Source: JAUIGE01 sp045106685 (GTDB taxonomy: Bacteria > Bacteroidota > Bacteroidia > J057). Taken from it: DNA of 22,010 bases. Location of the stretch: assembly GCA_045106685.1 (NCBI GenBank), contig JBGCFB010000406.1:1-22010 (forward strand), given 5' to 3'. Position 1 is the stretch's first letter, and each line of letters opens with the position of its first letter. This document shows, piece by piece, positions 14,252 through 22,010 of the stretch. Under the pieces are notes generated by a model. That model saw nothing but the letters and a program-made list of their open reading frames with translations. It made no database searches and was not told the DNA's origin. A program made the translations under genes and the position numbers.

Positions 14252-15601
14252 ATGTCTAAAAACCTCAACATAGCAATTCTTGGAGCTGGCGAAAGCGGGC
14301 TGGGAGCGGCATTGCTGGGGCAAAAGCTGGGAATGGGTGTTTGGGTATCAGATGCTGGGAAAATAGCGCCTGCCAGAAAGCAGGAATTAGAAAACAACAA
14401 ACTTCCTTTTGAGGAAGGTCAACATACAAAAGAAGCGTTCTTTGAAGCAGATTTAATCATCAAGAGTCCAGGAATTCCTGATAAGGCTCCGATTATTCAA
14501 GAGTTGAAAGCAGCAGGCAAAAAGGTTGTATCCGAAATAGAATTCGCATACACCACCAATCCTGCCTTGCGCATCATCGCCATCACCGGCAGTAATGGTA
14601 AAACTACCACGACTGCATTGATCCATCATATTTTGGAACAAGCCGGAATGAGTGTGAGCGTAGGTGGCAATATTGGAAACAGCTTTGCGCGATTGCTGAC
14701 TGAAGCGAATAAGGAAGTGTACGTGCTGGAAATCAGCAGCTTTCAGCTTGATGATATCGATACATTTCAGCCTGAGATTGCGCTATTGCTCAATATCACA
14801 CCTGATCATCTTGATCGCTATGACTATAAGCTGGAGCAATACGCCGCGGCCAAGTTTCGCATCGCGATGAATCAGCAGGAAGCTGATCGCTTCATCTATA
14901 ATATGGATGATGCAGTCACGACTCAGGAAATGGATAAGCATACCGTGAAAGGCCAGAAGCTTGGTTTCTCAGCAGATGCTAAGGATACAGCAAAAGCGTG
15001 GATAGAAGGAAATATGCTCGTTTTGCCGTCAGGATCACGCTTTGATTTTGGAACCATGCATATCAAAGGACAGCACAATGCTATGAATGCAATGGCGGCT
15101 GTTTTGGTGGCGAAAGCCCTTGGGCTTAACGATGAGCAAATCCAGTCCGGACTAAACAGCTTTGAGGCGATACCACATCGCATGGAACTGGTTCCTACCT
15201 CCGACGGTAAACGCTGGATCAATGATTCTAAAGGCACCAATGTGGATGCAGTAATGTATGCACTTGACGCAGTGAAAGAACCTACGGTCTGGATTGCTGG
15301 AGGAATCGACAAAGGAAACGATTACAGTTTGCTCGATGTGAGCCGTGTGAAGTCACTCATCATTTTGGGACCTAACTGGCAAAATCTAAAAGCATTTTTT
15401 ACAGACAAAATCACTGAAATACACTACGCCGCTGATATGCCTGAAACCATCAAATTGGCTGAAAGCCTTTCTGAAAAAGGCGATACGATCTTGCTCTCCC
15501 CGGCTTGTTCCAGTTTCGACATCTTCGACAACTATGCAGCCCGAGGTGATCAGTTTCGCAACCAGGTTAATTTGATCATAAATGATTTGATGATTAGCTG
15601 A
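14252..15601 (+). CDS. murD: UDP-MurNAc-L-alanine:D-glutamate ligase
   Basis: 449 residues, normal for MurD, which adds D-Glu to UDP-MurNAc-L-Ala. The N-terminal domain opens with a GAGESGLGAA loop (11-20) that holds the uridine nucleotide. The ATP loop is ITGSNGKTTT (111-120). DHLDRY (185-190) precedes Lys201, which aligns with carbamylated Lys198 of E. coli. NDSKGTN (about 327-333) and SPACSSFD in the C-terminal domain fit the family. The last residues DLMIS and the TGA are encoded by a GATTTGATGATTAGCTGA repeat, beyond the usual conserved end around GDQFRNQV. The start ATG follows CAAATCAAACCA, with no Shine-Dalgarno. Confidence 0.96.
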   Translation: MSKNLNIAILGAGESGLGAALLGQKLGMGVWVSDAGKIAPARKQELENNKLPFEEGQHTKEAFFEADLIIKSPGIPDKAPIIQELKAAGKKVVSEIEFAYTTNPALRIIAITGSNGKTTTTALIHHILEQAGMSVSVGGNIGNSFARLLTEANKEVYVLEISSFQLDDIDTFQPEIALLLNITPDHLDRYDYKLEQYAAAKFRIAMNQQEADRFIYNMDDAVTTQEMDKHTVKGQKLGFSADAKDTAKAWIEGNMLVLPSGSRFDFGTMHIKGQHNAMNAMAAVLVAKALGLNDEQIQSGLNSFEAIPHRMELVPTSDGKRWINDSKGTNVDAVMYALDAVKEPTVWIAGGIDKGNDYSLLDVSRVKSLIILGPNWQNLKAFFTDKITEIHYAADMPETIKLAESLSEKGDTILLSPACSSFDIFDNYAARGDQFRNQVNLIINDLMIS

Positions 15602-15703
15602 TTTGAAAATTTGATGATGAATACACAACCGATTGAAACCTTGACTGCAAACAAACATACCGCACTAATCAGCTAATCAGCTAATCAGCTAATCAGCTAA
15701 TCA
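15584..15703. repeat. AATCAGCT tandem with inverted left arm in the murD-ftsW gap
   Basis: AATCAGCT is repeated four times at 15667-15698 with a partial copy to 15703. The opposite-strand words GATTTGATGATTAGCTGATT (from 15584) lie at the murD end, so the gap can fold back on itself. The murD stop is in the left arm and the ftsW start is 13 bp after the right arm. This is the same arrangement as at 753-870. Confidence 0.9.
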
Positions 15704-15715
15704 ATAATTAAGAAA

Positions 15716-16891
15716 ATGATAACCTGGCTATTACAAAAACTAAAAGGCGACAAAATCATCTGGGTCACGGTGATTTTGATAGGGCTGGTGAGCATGCTCG
15801 CCATCTATAGCTCTACGTCTGCGCTTGCATGGCGCCTAAAAGGCGGCGATACCGAAGCCTTTGTGATTCGTCATGGGATTATTCTCCTGGCCGGATTTGT
15901 CGTGATGTATCTGGTAAGTCGCGTGAATTATCGGGTATATGCCCGCATTGTAAATGGTATGCTGCTAGTGACCGTGCTACTGCTTATTTACACCATCGCC
16001 AATGGATCAGAACTCAATGAAGCTGCACGCTGGATTACCGTAATGGGTACTTCTTTTCAGCCTTCTGACCTTGCTAAACTGACCCTGATGATTTTGCTCG
16101 CCAAAATCCTCACCCAACGTCAGGAAGTGATTAAAGACTTTAGCGAAGGCTTTTTGCCTGCACTTTTTTGGGTAGTCATTATCTGCGGATTGATTGCACC
16201 TTCTGACCTTAGTACCGCCTTGCTGATGTTTACAGCGAGTGTGATGGTAATGTTTGTCGCAGGTGTTGATTTGAAATATATCGGCGTACTCGGCCTCGCT
16301 GCCATCTTGGGCGTGATGTTGTTGTTTAGTACTGCGAAACGTGCTGGTACTTGGAACAGCCGTATCCACGACTATGTGGAGTACATGACGAATCCTGACT
16401 ATGATGGGAATCCACAGATTGTACAAGCGCACGTTGCGCTTGCAAAAGGCGGCGTCTTTGGCCAAGGTCCAGGCAAAAGTGTGCAGCGCAACACCTTGCC
16501 TACAGCATACGCCGACTTCATCTTTGCGATTATCGTGGAAGAATACGGCCTGTTTGGCGGTGGAGTAGTGCTACTACTTTATATGATACTACTTTTTCGA
16601 GCGGTGGGAATTGTCACTGTTAGTAAAACCTTCGGGGCTTTGCTGGCGGCAGGACTCTCCTTTATGCTCGTCATGCAAGCTCTCATTAATATGGGTGTTG
16701 CCACAGGCTTGCTACCAATTACCGGATTTACCCTTCCCTTCATCAGTATGGGAGGTACATCAATACTTTTTTCATCTGTAACCATCGGAATCATCCTAAG
16801 CGTGAGCCAGGATGCACTTCAACCGCGCGCCCTAAAAAAGAAAGCTTCCAAAAAGGCTGCCAGCTACAGAACACGAACAGCAGGTATTTAA
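15716..16891 (+). CDS. ftsW: Septal peptidoglycan glycosyltransferase FtsW (SEDS family)
   Basis: 391 residues with about ten membrane segments. SEDS proteins polymerise lipid II into glycan strands; FtsW works with FtsI at the septum. Visible are YSSTSAL after TM1, the AARWI loop (103-107), FQPSDLAKL (114-122), the large extracellular loop with NPQIVQAHVALAKGG and GQGPGKS (249-255), and YADFIFAII, where Asp267 aligns with the essential SEDS aspartate. FISMGGTS lies near the end. RodA cannot be excluded by sequence alone, but the position between murD and murG identifies FtsW. The C-terminal tail is basic (KKKASKKAA). A 50-bp gap precedes murG. Confidence 0.94.
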   Translation: MITWLLQKLKGDKIIWVTVILIGLVSMLAIYSSTSALAWRLKGGDTEAFVIRHGIILLAGFVVMYLVSRVNYRVYARIVNGMLLVTVLLLIYTIANGSELNEAARWITVMGTSFQPSDLAKLTLMILLAKILTQRQEVIKDFSEGFLPALFWVVIICGLIAPSDLSTALLMFTASVMVMFVAGVDLKYIGVLGLAAILGVMLLFSTAKRAGTWNSRIHDYVEYMTNPDYDGNPQIVQAHVALAKGGVFGQGPGKSVQRNTLPTAYADFIFAIIVEEYGLFGGGVVLLLYMILLFRAVGIVTVSKTFGALLAAGLSFMLVMQALINMGVATGLLPITGFTLPFISMGGTSILFSSVTIGIILSVSQDALQPRALKKKASKKAASYRTRTAGI

Positions 16892-16941
16892 AATCATAAC
16901 AATCATATAAAATCAGCGAGCCAATAATCTAAGCACAACAA

Positions 16942-18036
16942 ATGAATCCAAGAATAATCATAGCAGGAGGCGGAACAGGAGGACATATCTTCCCCGCGGT
17001 AGCGATTGCCCATGAGGTACGTCGCCGTCAGCCTGATGCTGCGATATTATTTGTTGGTGCCAAAGGTGGGATGGAAATGACCGTAGTACCTAAGCAGGGC
17101 TACGAGATCAAAGGGGTTTGGATCAGTGGATTGCAGCGACAGCTTTCATTGAAGAATGTATTCAAAAATCTACTATTCCCAGTAAAGCTGATGACAAGCC
17201 TTTTTCAGGCAGGTACGATCCAGCGCAACTTCAAACCGGATGTTGTAGTCGGCGTGGGCGGTTTTGCCAGTGGCCCGATGGGCCGCATTGCTGCCGGAGG
17301 CAAAACGCCTTTGGTAATATGTGAGCAAAATGCATTTCCAGGCCTCGTGAATCGCTGGCTCAAAAAATACGCAAGTAGAATCTTGCTCGGTAATGCTGCC
17401 GCAGCAAAGTATTTCCCAGCGGAAAAGACCAAGGTTACTGGAAATCCTATTCGCGCTTTTGTACCAAAATCTAAAGAAGAAGGAGCTGCTGCCTTTGACC
17501 TTGATCCGACGAAGCCGATTCTGCTAAGCCTTGGCGGAAGCCTCGGAGCGCTAAGTATTAATAATGCTTTGCAAGCAACCGTGCAGCAAGCTTTGGATGC
17601 TGGTGTACAGGTTATCTGGCAGACAGGTAAGCGCTATATCGATCGTCTGGAAGCAAGTGTTCCAAAACATCCCAATCTGCGCATGAGCGCATTTATCGAT
17701 GATATGGCTGCCGCTTACGGAGCTGCTGATTTGGTAATCAGCCGTGCAGGAGGCAGCACGATCTCAGAACTGATCGCATTAGAGAAACCCGCCATCCTGG
17801 TTCCTTCTCCTAATGTCTCTGAAGATCACCAAACGAAAAACGCGCGCTCACTGGTTGATGTTGGGGCAGCAGGAATGGTTCATAATGCCGATGTAAACGA
17901 AAAGCTTATTCAAGAGGCATTAGACCTACTAAACGACAATTCAAAACTTCAAACGATACAAAGTAACCTCGACAAACTTGAAAAACACGACGCTGCAAAA
18001 GAGATCGTCGATGAGATTATGCAGCTTTTAAATTAA
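16942..18036 (+). CDS. murG: UDP-GlcNAc:lipid I N-acetylglucosaminyltransferase MurG
   Basis: 364 residues, normal length. MurG is a GT-B peripheral membrane enzyme that adds GlcNAc to lipid I at the inner face of the membrane, giving lipid II. The signature loops are present: GGGTGGH (9-15) in the N-domain, VGVGGFASGP (103-112), GGSLGA (198-203) in the C-domain, and SRAGGSTISE (267-276) with EDHQTKNA (294-301), which contact UDP-GlcNAc. The start at ATG 16942 places the glycine loop at its usual distance. It is followed by an 81-bp gap carrying the TCATTC/ATCATCC motif before murC. Confidence 0.96.
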   Translation: MNPRIIIAGGGTGGHIFPAVAIAHEVRRRQPDAAILFVGAKGGMEMTVVPKQGYEIKGVWISGLQRQLSLKNVFKNLLFPVKLMTSLFQAGTIQRNFKPDVVVGVGGFASGPMGRIAAGGKTPLVICEQNAFPGLVNRWLKKYASRILLGNAAAAKYFPAEKTKVTGNPIRAFVPKSKEEGAAAFDLDPTKPILLSLGGSLGALSINNALQATVQQALDAGVQVIWQTGKRYIDRLEASVPKHPNLRMSAFIDDMAAAYGAADLVISRAGGSTISELIALEKPAILVPSPNVSEDHQTKNARSLVDVGAAGMVHNADVNEKLIQEALDLLNDNSKLQTIQSNLDKLEKHDAAKEIVDEIMQLLN

Positions 18037-18074
18037 GATCAAGTAATCAAGAAGCCAACCATTTAAAAAACACT

Positions 18075-18107
18075 CACTCATTCTATCATCCATTCATTCA
18101 ATATTTT
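18075..18107 (+). repeat. TCATTC/ATCATCC motif upstream of murC
   Basis: CACTCATTCTATCATCCATT followed by CATTCAATATTTTT, ending about 10 bp before the murC start. It is nearly identical to the copies upstream of ftsL and murE. Confidence 0.8.
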
Positions 18108-18117
18108 TCATTAAGAC

Positions 18118-19482
18118 ATGACTCTAACCACATCACAGCACACATATTTCCTCGGTATCGGGGGGATCGGCATGAGTGCCCTCGCGCATTGGCGTTTGGG
18201 ACAGGGCCGAGCTGTGTCTGGCTATGATCGTGTGTCATCGGTGGTGACAGAAGGATTAGAAGAGGCAGGTGCGGAGATTCATTTTGAGGAAAATGTAGAG
18301 CATCTAAAAGGAGTGGATTATATCGTCTACACACCTGCGGTACCGCAAAGCCACCTTGAATATCAGGCAGCACTTGCCCAAGGCATTCCGATGGTAAAGC
18401 GCGCAGTAGCACTTGGCGAACTGAGCCGCGAGTATCGCACATTGGCAGTGGCAGGGACACATGGAAAAACCTCGACTTCTGCTTTGTTGGCGCACATCCT
18501 TCGCCATGCCGGCGTGGATGCTACAGCCTTTTTGGGTGGACTTGTGCGCAGTTTGGGAGGGAATTTTGTTTCGGGCAAAAGTGAATGGATGGTCGCTGAG
18601 GCTGATGAGTATGATCGCTCATTCTTGCAGCTTCACCCAGAGTGGACCATTATCACTGCGCTCGATCCTGACCACCTTGATATCTACGGTTCGCCGGAAG
18701 CTATGCTGGACACCTATCGTCAGCTTGGTCGCCAATCGACTAACCTGCTTGTGCATATCGATGCGCTTCAGGCGGATTGGGATAAGGATGTATTGAGTTA
18801 CGGAATCGAAGAAGGAGACTATCAGGCAGTGAATGTTCATACTGAAGGATTGCTTTCTGTATTTGACTGGAAAGGCCCGGAAGGAACCGTGGAGAATCTG
18901 GCGCTGAGAATGCCTGGGCAGCATAATGTCTTAAACGCAACTGCGGCACTTGCGCTTGCAGCGCGCGCCGGAGCCGACTTAGGCCAATTCCAGGAAGCGA
19001 TCAGCTCTTTTACAGGAATCTATCGCCGTTTTGAAATACTGGAACATAGCGAAAATCTAAGCTTTGTAGATGATTATGCACATCACCCTAAAGAGATTGA
19101 TGCAGCGATTCACACCGCAAAAGCGCTGTTCCCGGAGAGAAAGCTTGTGGTTGTTTTTCAGCCACATTTATTTACACGCACACGAGACTTCGCGGCAGGT
19201 TTTGCCAGCAGTCTTTCACAGGCAGATGCCATCCGATTGATGGATATATATCCTGCCCGCGAATTACCGATTGCAGGAGTCGATAGTACTATCATTTTAA
19301 ATCAAATACACCAACAAGATAAAGCCATGATCAGTCGTGAAGACTTGATCCAAGGCCTCTCTGAAACGATCGAAGAACCTTCGGTTATCCTCAGTCTGGG
19401 TGCCGGAAATATAGACCGCGAAGTACCCCGCATTCAGCAATGGGTGCAGCAGCGCATTTCCTCAAACACCCTAAAAGCATAA
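18118..19482 (+). CDS. murC: UDP-N-acetylmuramate:L-alanine ligase
   Basis: 454 residues, normal for MurC, which starts the stem peptide by adding L-Ala to UDP-MurNAc. GIGGIGMSALA (13-23) is the N-terminal dinucleotide-like loop of MurC. The ATP loop is VAGTHGKTST (111-120), with the GTHGKT form typical of MurC rather than MurD or MurE. Further motifs are ADEYDRSFL, DPDHLDIYG, and DDYAHHPKEI in the C-terminal domain. Its stop is 5 bp upstream of the preferred ftsQ start, so the two are tightly coupled. Confidence 0.96.
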   Translation: MTLTTSQHTYFLGIGGIGMSALAHWRLGQGRAVSGYDRVSSVVTEGLEEAGAEIHFEENVEHLKGVDYIVYTPAVPQSHLEYQAALAQGIPMVKRAVALGELSREYRTLAVAGTHGKTSTSALLAHILRHAGVDATAFLGGLVRSLGGNFVSGKSEWMVAEADEYDRSFLQLHPEWTIITALDPDHLDIYGSPEAMLDTYRQLGRQSTNLLVHIDALQADWDKDVLSYGIEEGDYQAVNVHTEGLLSVFDWKGPEGTVENLALRMPGQHNVLNATAALALAARAGADLGQFQEAISSFTGIYRRFEILEHSENLSFVDDYAHHPKEIDAAIHTAKALFPERKLVVVFQPHLFTRTRDFAAGFASSLSQADAIRLMDIYPARELPIAGVDSTIILNQIHQQDKAMISREDLIQGLSETIEEPSVILSLGAGNIDREVPRIQQWVQQRISSNTLKA

Positions 19483-19487
19483 ACGTC

Positions 19488-20342
19488 ATGTCAGCAACTA
19501 TTATTAATACTCCCAAAAAAGCTCGGCAAAATCGTCCTCTTGAAGAGACGAAGAGTCGCACGCGAGCGAAAAAACCTTCTTCAGGTAGAAGCTGGTTTCG
19601 CGGGCCATTGCTGTATGTCCTGGTTCTTGCTGGTGCAGGAGCCTTATTGGCAGCATCTAGTTTGTATCAAAGCGAGCTGACCTGTGAAGATATCGCCCTC
19701 GAAATGAAAGCCGAGACTGGCAAGCAATTGCTTAGCATGGCTGAAGTCAAAGAGACCTTGGGAATCACAACCGGATCAGAATATCTGGGGCAGCCTATGG
19801 GTAGCATCAATCTAAAAGCGATGGAAGCCAAGCTGGCTGCAAATCCCTCAGTAGAATCTGTACAGGTATTTCACAGACTTAACGGTGTCCTCTATATCGA
19901 CCTTGAAGCTCGCACGCCGATCGCACGCGTGTCAGGAGTAGATGAGTCTTTTTATGTGGATGCAAATGGAATGAAGTTTCCGCTATCGAAGCATTATGCT
20001 CCAAATGTGCCATTGGTACGTGGAGTGCTGGATGAAAATCTGGCTCCGGCTGATACGCTGGGTTGTGTGTTGGAAGAGCTTATGCCACTCATTCGCCACG
20101 TGAATAAGGACAAATTTTGGAATGCGCAGGTATCTGAAATTCGTCGCAGACAGGACGGGACGATCATGCTCTATCCTGAGATTGGAAACTTTCCGATGGT
20201 GCTCGGTGACTCCGATAACCTTGACAATAAATTTCAACGCCTCTTTGCCTTCTACGAACAGGTTGTGCGCAAGCATGGCTGGGAGAAGTACAAGCAGGTA
20301 AGTGTAGCATATAACGGCCAGGTAGTGGCCAAGAAGAATTAG
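19488..20342 (+). CDS. ftsQ: Cell division protein FtsQ
   Basis: 284 residues from ATG 19488. An ATG at 19440 in the same frame would overlap murC by 43 bp and adds residues with no FtsQ character, so I reject it. The topology is that of FtsQ: a very basic cytoplasmic N-terminus (about 1-38), one membrane segment (about 39-58), then a periplasmic part with a divergent POTRA-like region followed by the VESVQVFHRLNGVLYIDLEARTP-type beta segment (shortened here) and YVDANGMKFPL. FtsQ links FtsL/FtsB to the divisome. Identity rests on topology, the RTPIARV and VDANGMKFPL patterns and position before ftsA. Confidence 0.9.
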   Translation: MSATIINTPKKARQNRPLEETKSRTRAKKPSSGRSWFRGPLLYVLVLAGAGALLAASSLYQSELTCEDIALEMKAETGKQLLSMAEVKETLGITTGSEYLGQPMGSINLKAMEAKLAANPSVESVQVFHRLNGVLYIDLEARTPIARVSGVDESFYVDANGMKFPLSKHYAPNVPLVRGVLDENLAPADTLGCVLEELMPLIRHVNKDKFWNAQVSEIRRRQDGTIMLYPEIGNFPMVLGDSDNLDNKFQRLFAFYEQVVRKHGWEKYKQVSVAYNGQVVAKKN

Positions 20343-20466
20343 CCGATTTGACAATAAGTAATGACCAATGGATAATGAACAATGAATAGCGAATTGTTAA
20401 TCATCAAATTATCTAATCAACGAATTATCAAATCAAATTTAGTCTAACGTCAAAAAAGCAAGAACG
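20343..20466 (+). repeat. Degenerate AATCATCAAATTA-type words in the ftsQ-ftsA gap
   Basis: The 124-bp gap starts with GCCGATTTGACAATAAGTAA directly after the ftsQ stop and ends with several AATCATCAAATTATC, AATCAACGAATTATC and AAATCAAATTT words. They are decayed relatives of the repeats in the other dcw gaps. A short TCTAACGTCAAAAAAGCAAG stretch precedes the ftsA ATG. Confidence 0.6.
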
Positions 20467-21801
20467 ATGAACACAGAACGTATTGTAGTAGGACTCGACA
20501 TCGGCACAACAAAGATTTGTGCTGTAGTCGGCAAACGCAACGAGTACGGCAAGATCAACATCCTTGGACTGGGAGAAGCCCACTCCGACGGAGTTAGCCG
20601 TGGCGTTGTTGTAAACATTGAAAAAACAGTTGCGGCGATCCGCCAGGCTGTTTCCGAAGCTGAAAAGCAGTCGGGAATCAAGATTGAGGTTGTGCATGTC
20701 GGTATCGCCGGTGAGCACGTCCGTTCCATGCAGCACAAAGGACTTATTACACTCAGTAATGAAGACTTTGAAATTGCACAGGAGGACGTAGGTCGCTTGC
20801 ATGATGATATGTTCAAAATTGCTACTCAGCCAGGAACAGAAATCATTCACGTACTTCCACAGGAATACAGTGTTGATGGAGAGAATGGCGTAGTTGACCC
20901 TATCGGTATGCACGGTGTGCGTTTGGAAGGAAACTTCCATATTGTAACCGGACAGACCACTGCGGCAAACAACATTTACAAATGTGTGCGCCGTGGAGAC
21001 CTTGAGGTCGACGAGCTTATTCTTGAGCCACTTGCATCCAGTGCAGCGGTTTTGAGTGATGAGGAAAAAGAGGCAGGCGTATGCCTGATCGACATTGGTG
21101 GTGGAACTACTGATATCGCCATTTTCGAAGGCAATATCATTCGCCACACTGCGGTAATTCCTTTTGGTGGAAACATTGTAACGGATGATATCAAGCAAGG
21201 CTGTAAGGTGATGAAGAAGCATGCTGAACTCCTAAAAGTGGAGTACGGTTCTGCCCTCGCCGAAGCGGTTACTGATGATGTTGTTATCTCGATTCCTGGT
21301 CCTCGTGATCGTCCTGCAAAAGAGATCCACAAGAAGACACTTGCCAATATCATCCAGTCTCGCATGGAAGAGATTATGGAGTTTGCCTTGGCTGAGATCA
21401 AAAACTCAGGATATGAGAACAAGCTTGTCGCCGGACTAGTCGTGACAGGTGGCGGATCTCAGCTTCAGCACATGAAGCAGCTTGCCGAATTTGTAACTGG
21501 AATCGATGCGCGCATTGGCTTCCCGGGCGAGCACCTTGCTTCAGGCATGGTCGACGAAATCAACTTCCCCAAGTTTGCCACCGGTACAGGATTGGTCATC
21601 ATGGGACTTGAAGCTGGCGAATTCAGCGCTAAGCAGAGCCAGGCAACTAGCCGCAAACCAGCCAAGGTAGGCGCTCAGCGTCGCTTCCAGACTGTAGGCG
21701 GTTCTGATCGTGGTGGATTTGGTCCTAAAATCAGCTTTATCGACAAGGTAAAAGGCTGGTTTGAAAGCACACTCAGCAATACAGGAGAGTTCATCGAATA
21801 A
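20467..21801 (+). CDS. ftsA: Cell division protein FtsA
   Basis: 444 residues, actin-like. FtsA binds ATP and tethers FtsZ filaments to the membrane. Phosphate-1 motif DIGTTK is at 11-16 and phosphate-2 DIGGGTTD at 209-216. The SHS2-like 1C subdomain lies between about 84 and 165 (IAGEHVRSM onward). VVTGGGSQL is the adenosine motif in the second half. A linker rich in Lys, Arg and Gly (about 385-415) leads to a C-terminal amphipathic helix (about 420-438, FIDKVKGWFESTL), the membrane-targeting sequence. All expected parts are present. ftsZ follows after 107 bp. Confidence 0.96.
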   Translation: MNTERIVVGLDIGTTKICAVVGKRNEYGKINILGLGEAHSDGVSRGVVVNIEKTVAAIRQAVSEAEKQSGIKIEVVHVGIAGEHVRSMQHKGLITLSNEDFEIAQEDVGRLHDDMFKIATQPGTEIIHVLPQEYSVDGENGVVDPIGMHGVRLEGNFHIVTGQTTAANNIYKCVRRGDLEVDELILEPLASSAAVLSDEEKEAGVCLIDIGGGTTDIAIFEGNIIRHTAVIPFGGNIVTDDIKQGCKVMKKHAELLKVEYGSALAEAVTDDVVISIPGPRDRPAKEIHKKTLANIIQSRMEEIMEFALAEIKNSGYENKLVAGLVVTGGGSQLQHMKQLAEFVTGIDARIGFPGEHLASGMVDEINFPKFATGTGLVIMGLEAGEFSAKQSQATSRKPAKVGAQRRFQTVGGSDRGGFGPKISFIDKVKGWFESTLSNTGEFIE

Positions 21802-21882
21802 TTGATTAACTGATTTGATGGTTAGCGAATTTGATAATGAAAACCATCAGCTAATCACCGAATCATCAAATCATCAAATTTT
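21802..21882. repeat. Imperfect inverted repeat in the ftsA-ftsZ gap
   Basis: The left arm (21802-21840, words GATTAACTGATTTGATGGTT and GCGAATTTGAT) is in type the reverse complement of the right arm (21844-21882, CCATCAGCTAATCACCG and AATCATCAAATCATC). It is a diverged version of the stop-to-start fold-back seen at 753-870 and 15584-15703. Confidence 0.75.
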
Positions 21883-21908
21883 AAAAAAAGCTTAATTAAT
21901 ATATCGTC

Positions 21909-22010
21909 ATGCAATTTGAATTTCCAAACAACAACGAAGCCATCATCAAGGTGATTGGCGTAGGTGGTGGCGGTGGAAATGCCGTCAACAACATGTTCAA
22001 CGAGGGAATC
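21909..22010 (+). CDS. ftsZ: Cell division GTPase FtsZ, first 34 residues (3' end outside window)
   Basis: The open frame from ATG 21909 to the window end encodes a typical Bacteroidota FtsZ N-terminus: a short acidic/amide-rich leader, then IIKVIGVGGGGGNAVNNM, the first strand and glycine loop of the GTP-binding domain. The tubulin signature and C-terminal peptide are beyond the window. Position directly after ftsA supports the call. Confidence 0.95.
   Translation, partial: MQFEFPNNNEAIIKVIGVGGGGGNAVNNMFNEGI

Noticed and set aside
19440..19487. Upstream ATG giving a 300-residue FtsQ
   Set aside because: It would overlap the end of murC by 43 bp and adds no FtsQ-like residues; ATG 19488 lies 5 bp after the murC stop.
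20428..21222. 264-codon minus-strand frame antisense to ftsA
   Set aside because: It overlaps the conserved FtsA actin-like core and its product has a biased composition with no recognisable motif.

Overview
The window comes from a member of the Bacteroidota. The evidence is a murein and division (dcw) gene order typical of that phylum, an FtsI with a C-terminal PASTA domain, start codons preceded by A-rich sequence rather than Shine-Dalgarno motifs, and a few promoter-like TAnnTTTG elements. The genus cannot be fixed from sequence reading alone. The left edge cuts the 3' end of proC and the right edge cuts the first 34 codons of ftsZ.

Left third (1-6963), accessory. After the proC tail comes a DUF1573 lipoprotein gene (+). 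Three minus-strand genes follow: two overlapping paralogous membrane proteins that look like CPBP (CAAX protease-like) proteins without catalytic residues, and a LURP-one/tubby-like domain protein. Between the paralogue pair and the LURP-one gene lies an array of five 143-144 bp repeats, each built from hairpins that show compensatory base changes. Two plus-strand genes come next, a class V aminotransferase of the cysteine desulfurase fold and a small secreted protein of unknown function. They are 2 bp apart and are closed by a clear intrinsic terminator at 6649-6682.

Right two thirds (6964-22010), the dcw cluster, all on the plus strand: mraZ, rsmH, ftsL-like, ftsI, murE, mraY, murD, ftsW, murG, murC, ftsQ, ftsA, ftsZ. 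MurE, MurD and MurC build and extend the UDP-MurNAc-peptide in the cytoplasm (MurE carries the meso-diaminopimelate signature DNPR). MraY and MurG make lipid I and lipid II. FtsW polymerises glycan and FtsI cross-links it, with FtsL and FtsQ as single-pass divisome partners. FtsA tethers the FtsZ ring to the membrane. MraZ is the cluster's regulator, and GTGGG-type MraZ boxes lie in front of it. murF and ddl are not in this window.

The main oddities are these. (1) MraY is 481 residues long because of a roughly 90-residue insertion in its TM4-TM5 periplasmic loop, part of which resembles the core of a PDZ domain. (2) The gaps between dcw genes are packed with several families of short repeats: an 8-bp AATCAGCT tandem with related AATCATCAAATCA words, a TCATTC/ATCATCC motif just upstream of four genes, and chains of mini-hairpins each followed by AATGAAG in two gaps. 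Several upstream genes take their stop codon, and sometimes their last residues, from these repeats.
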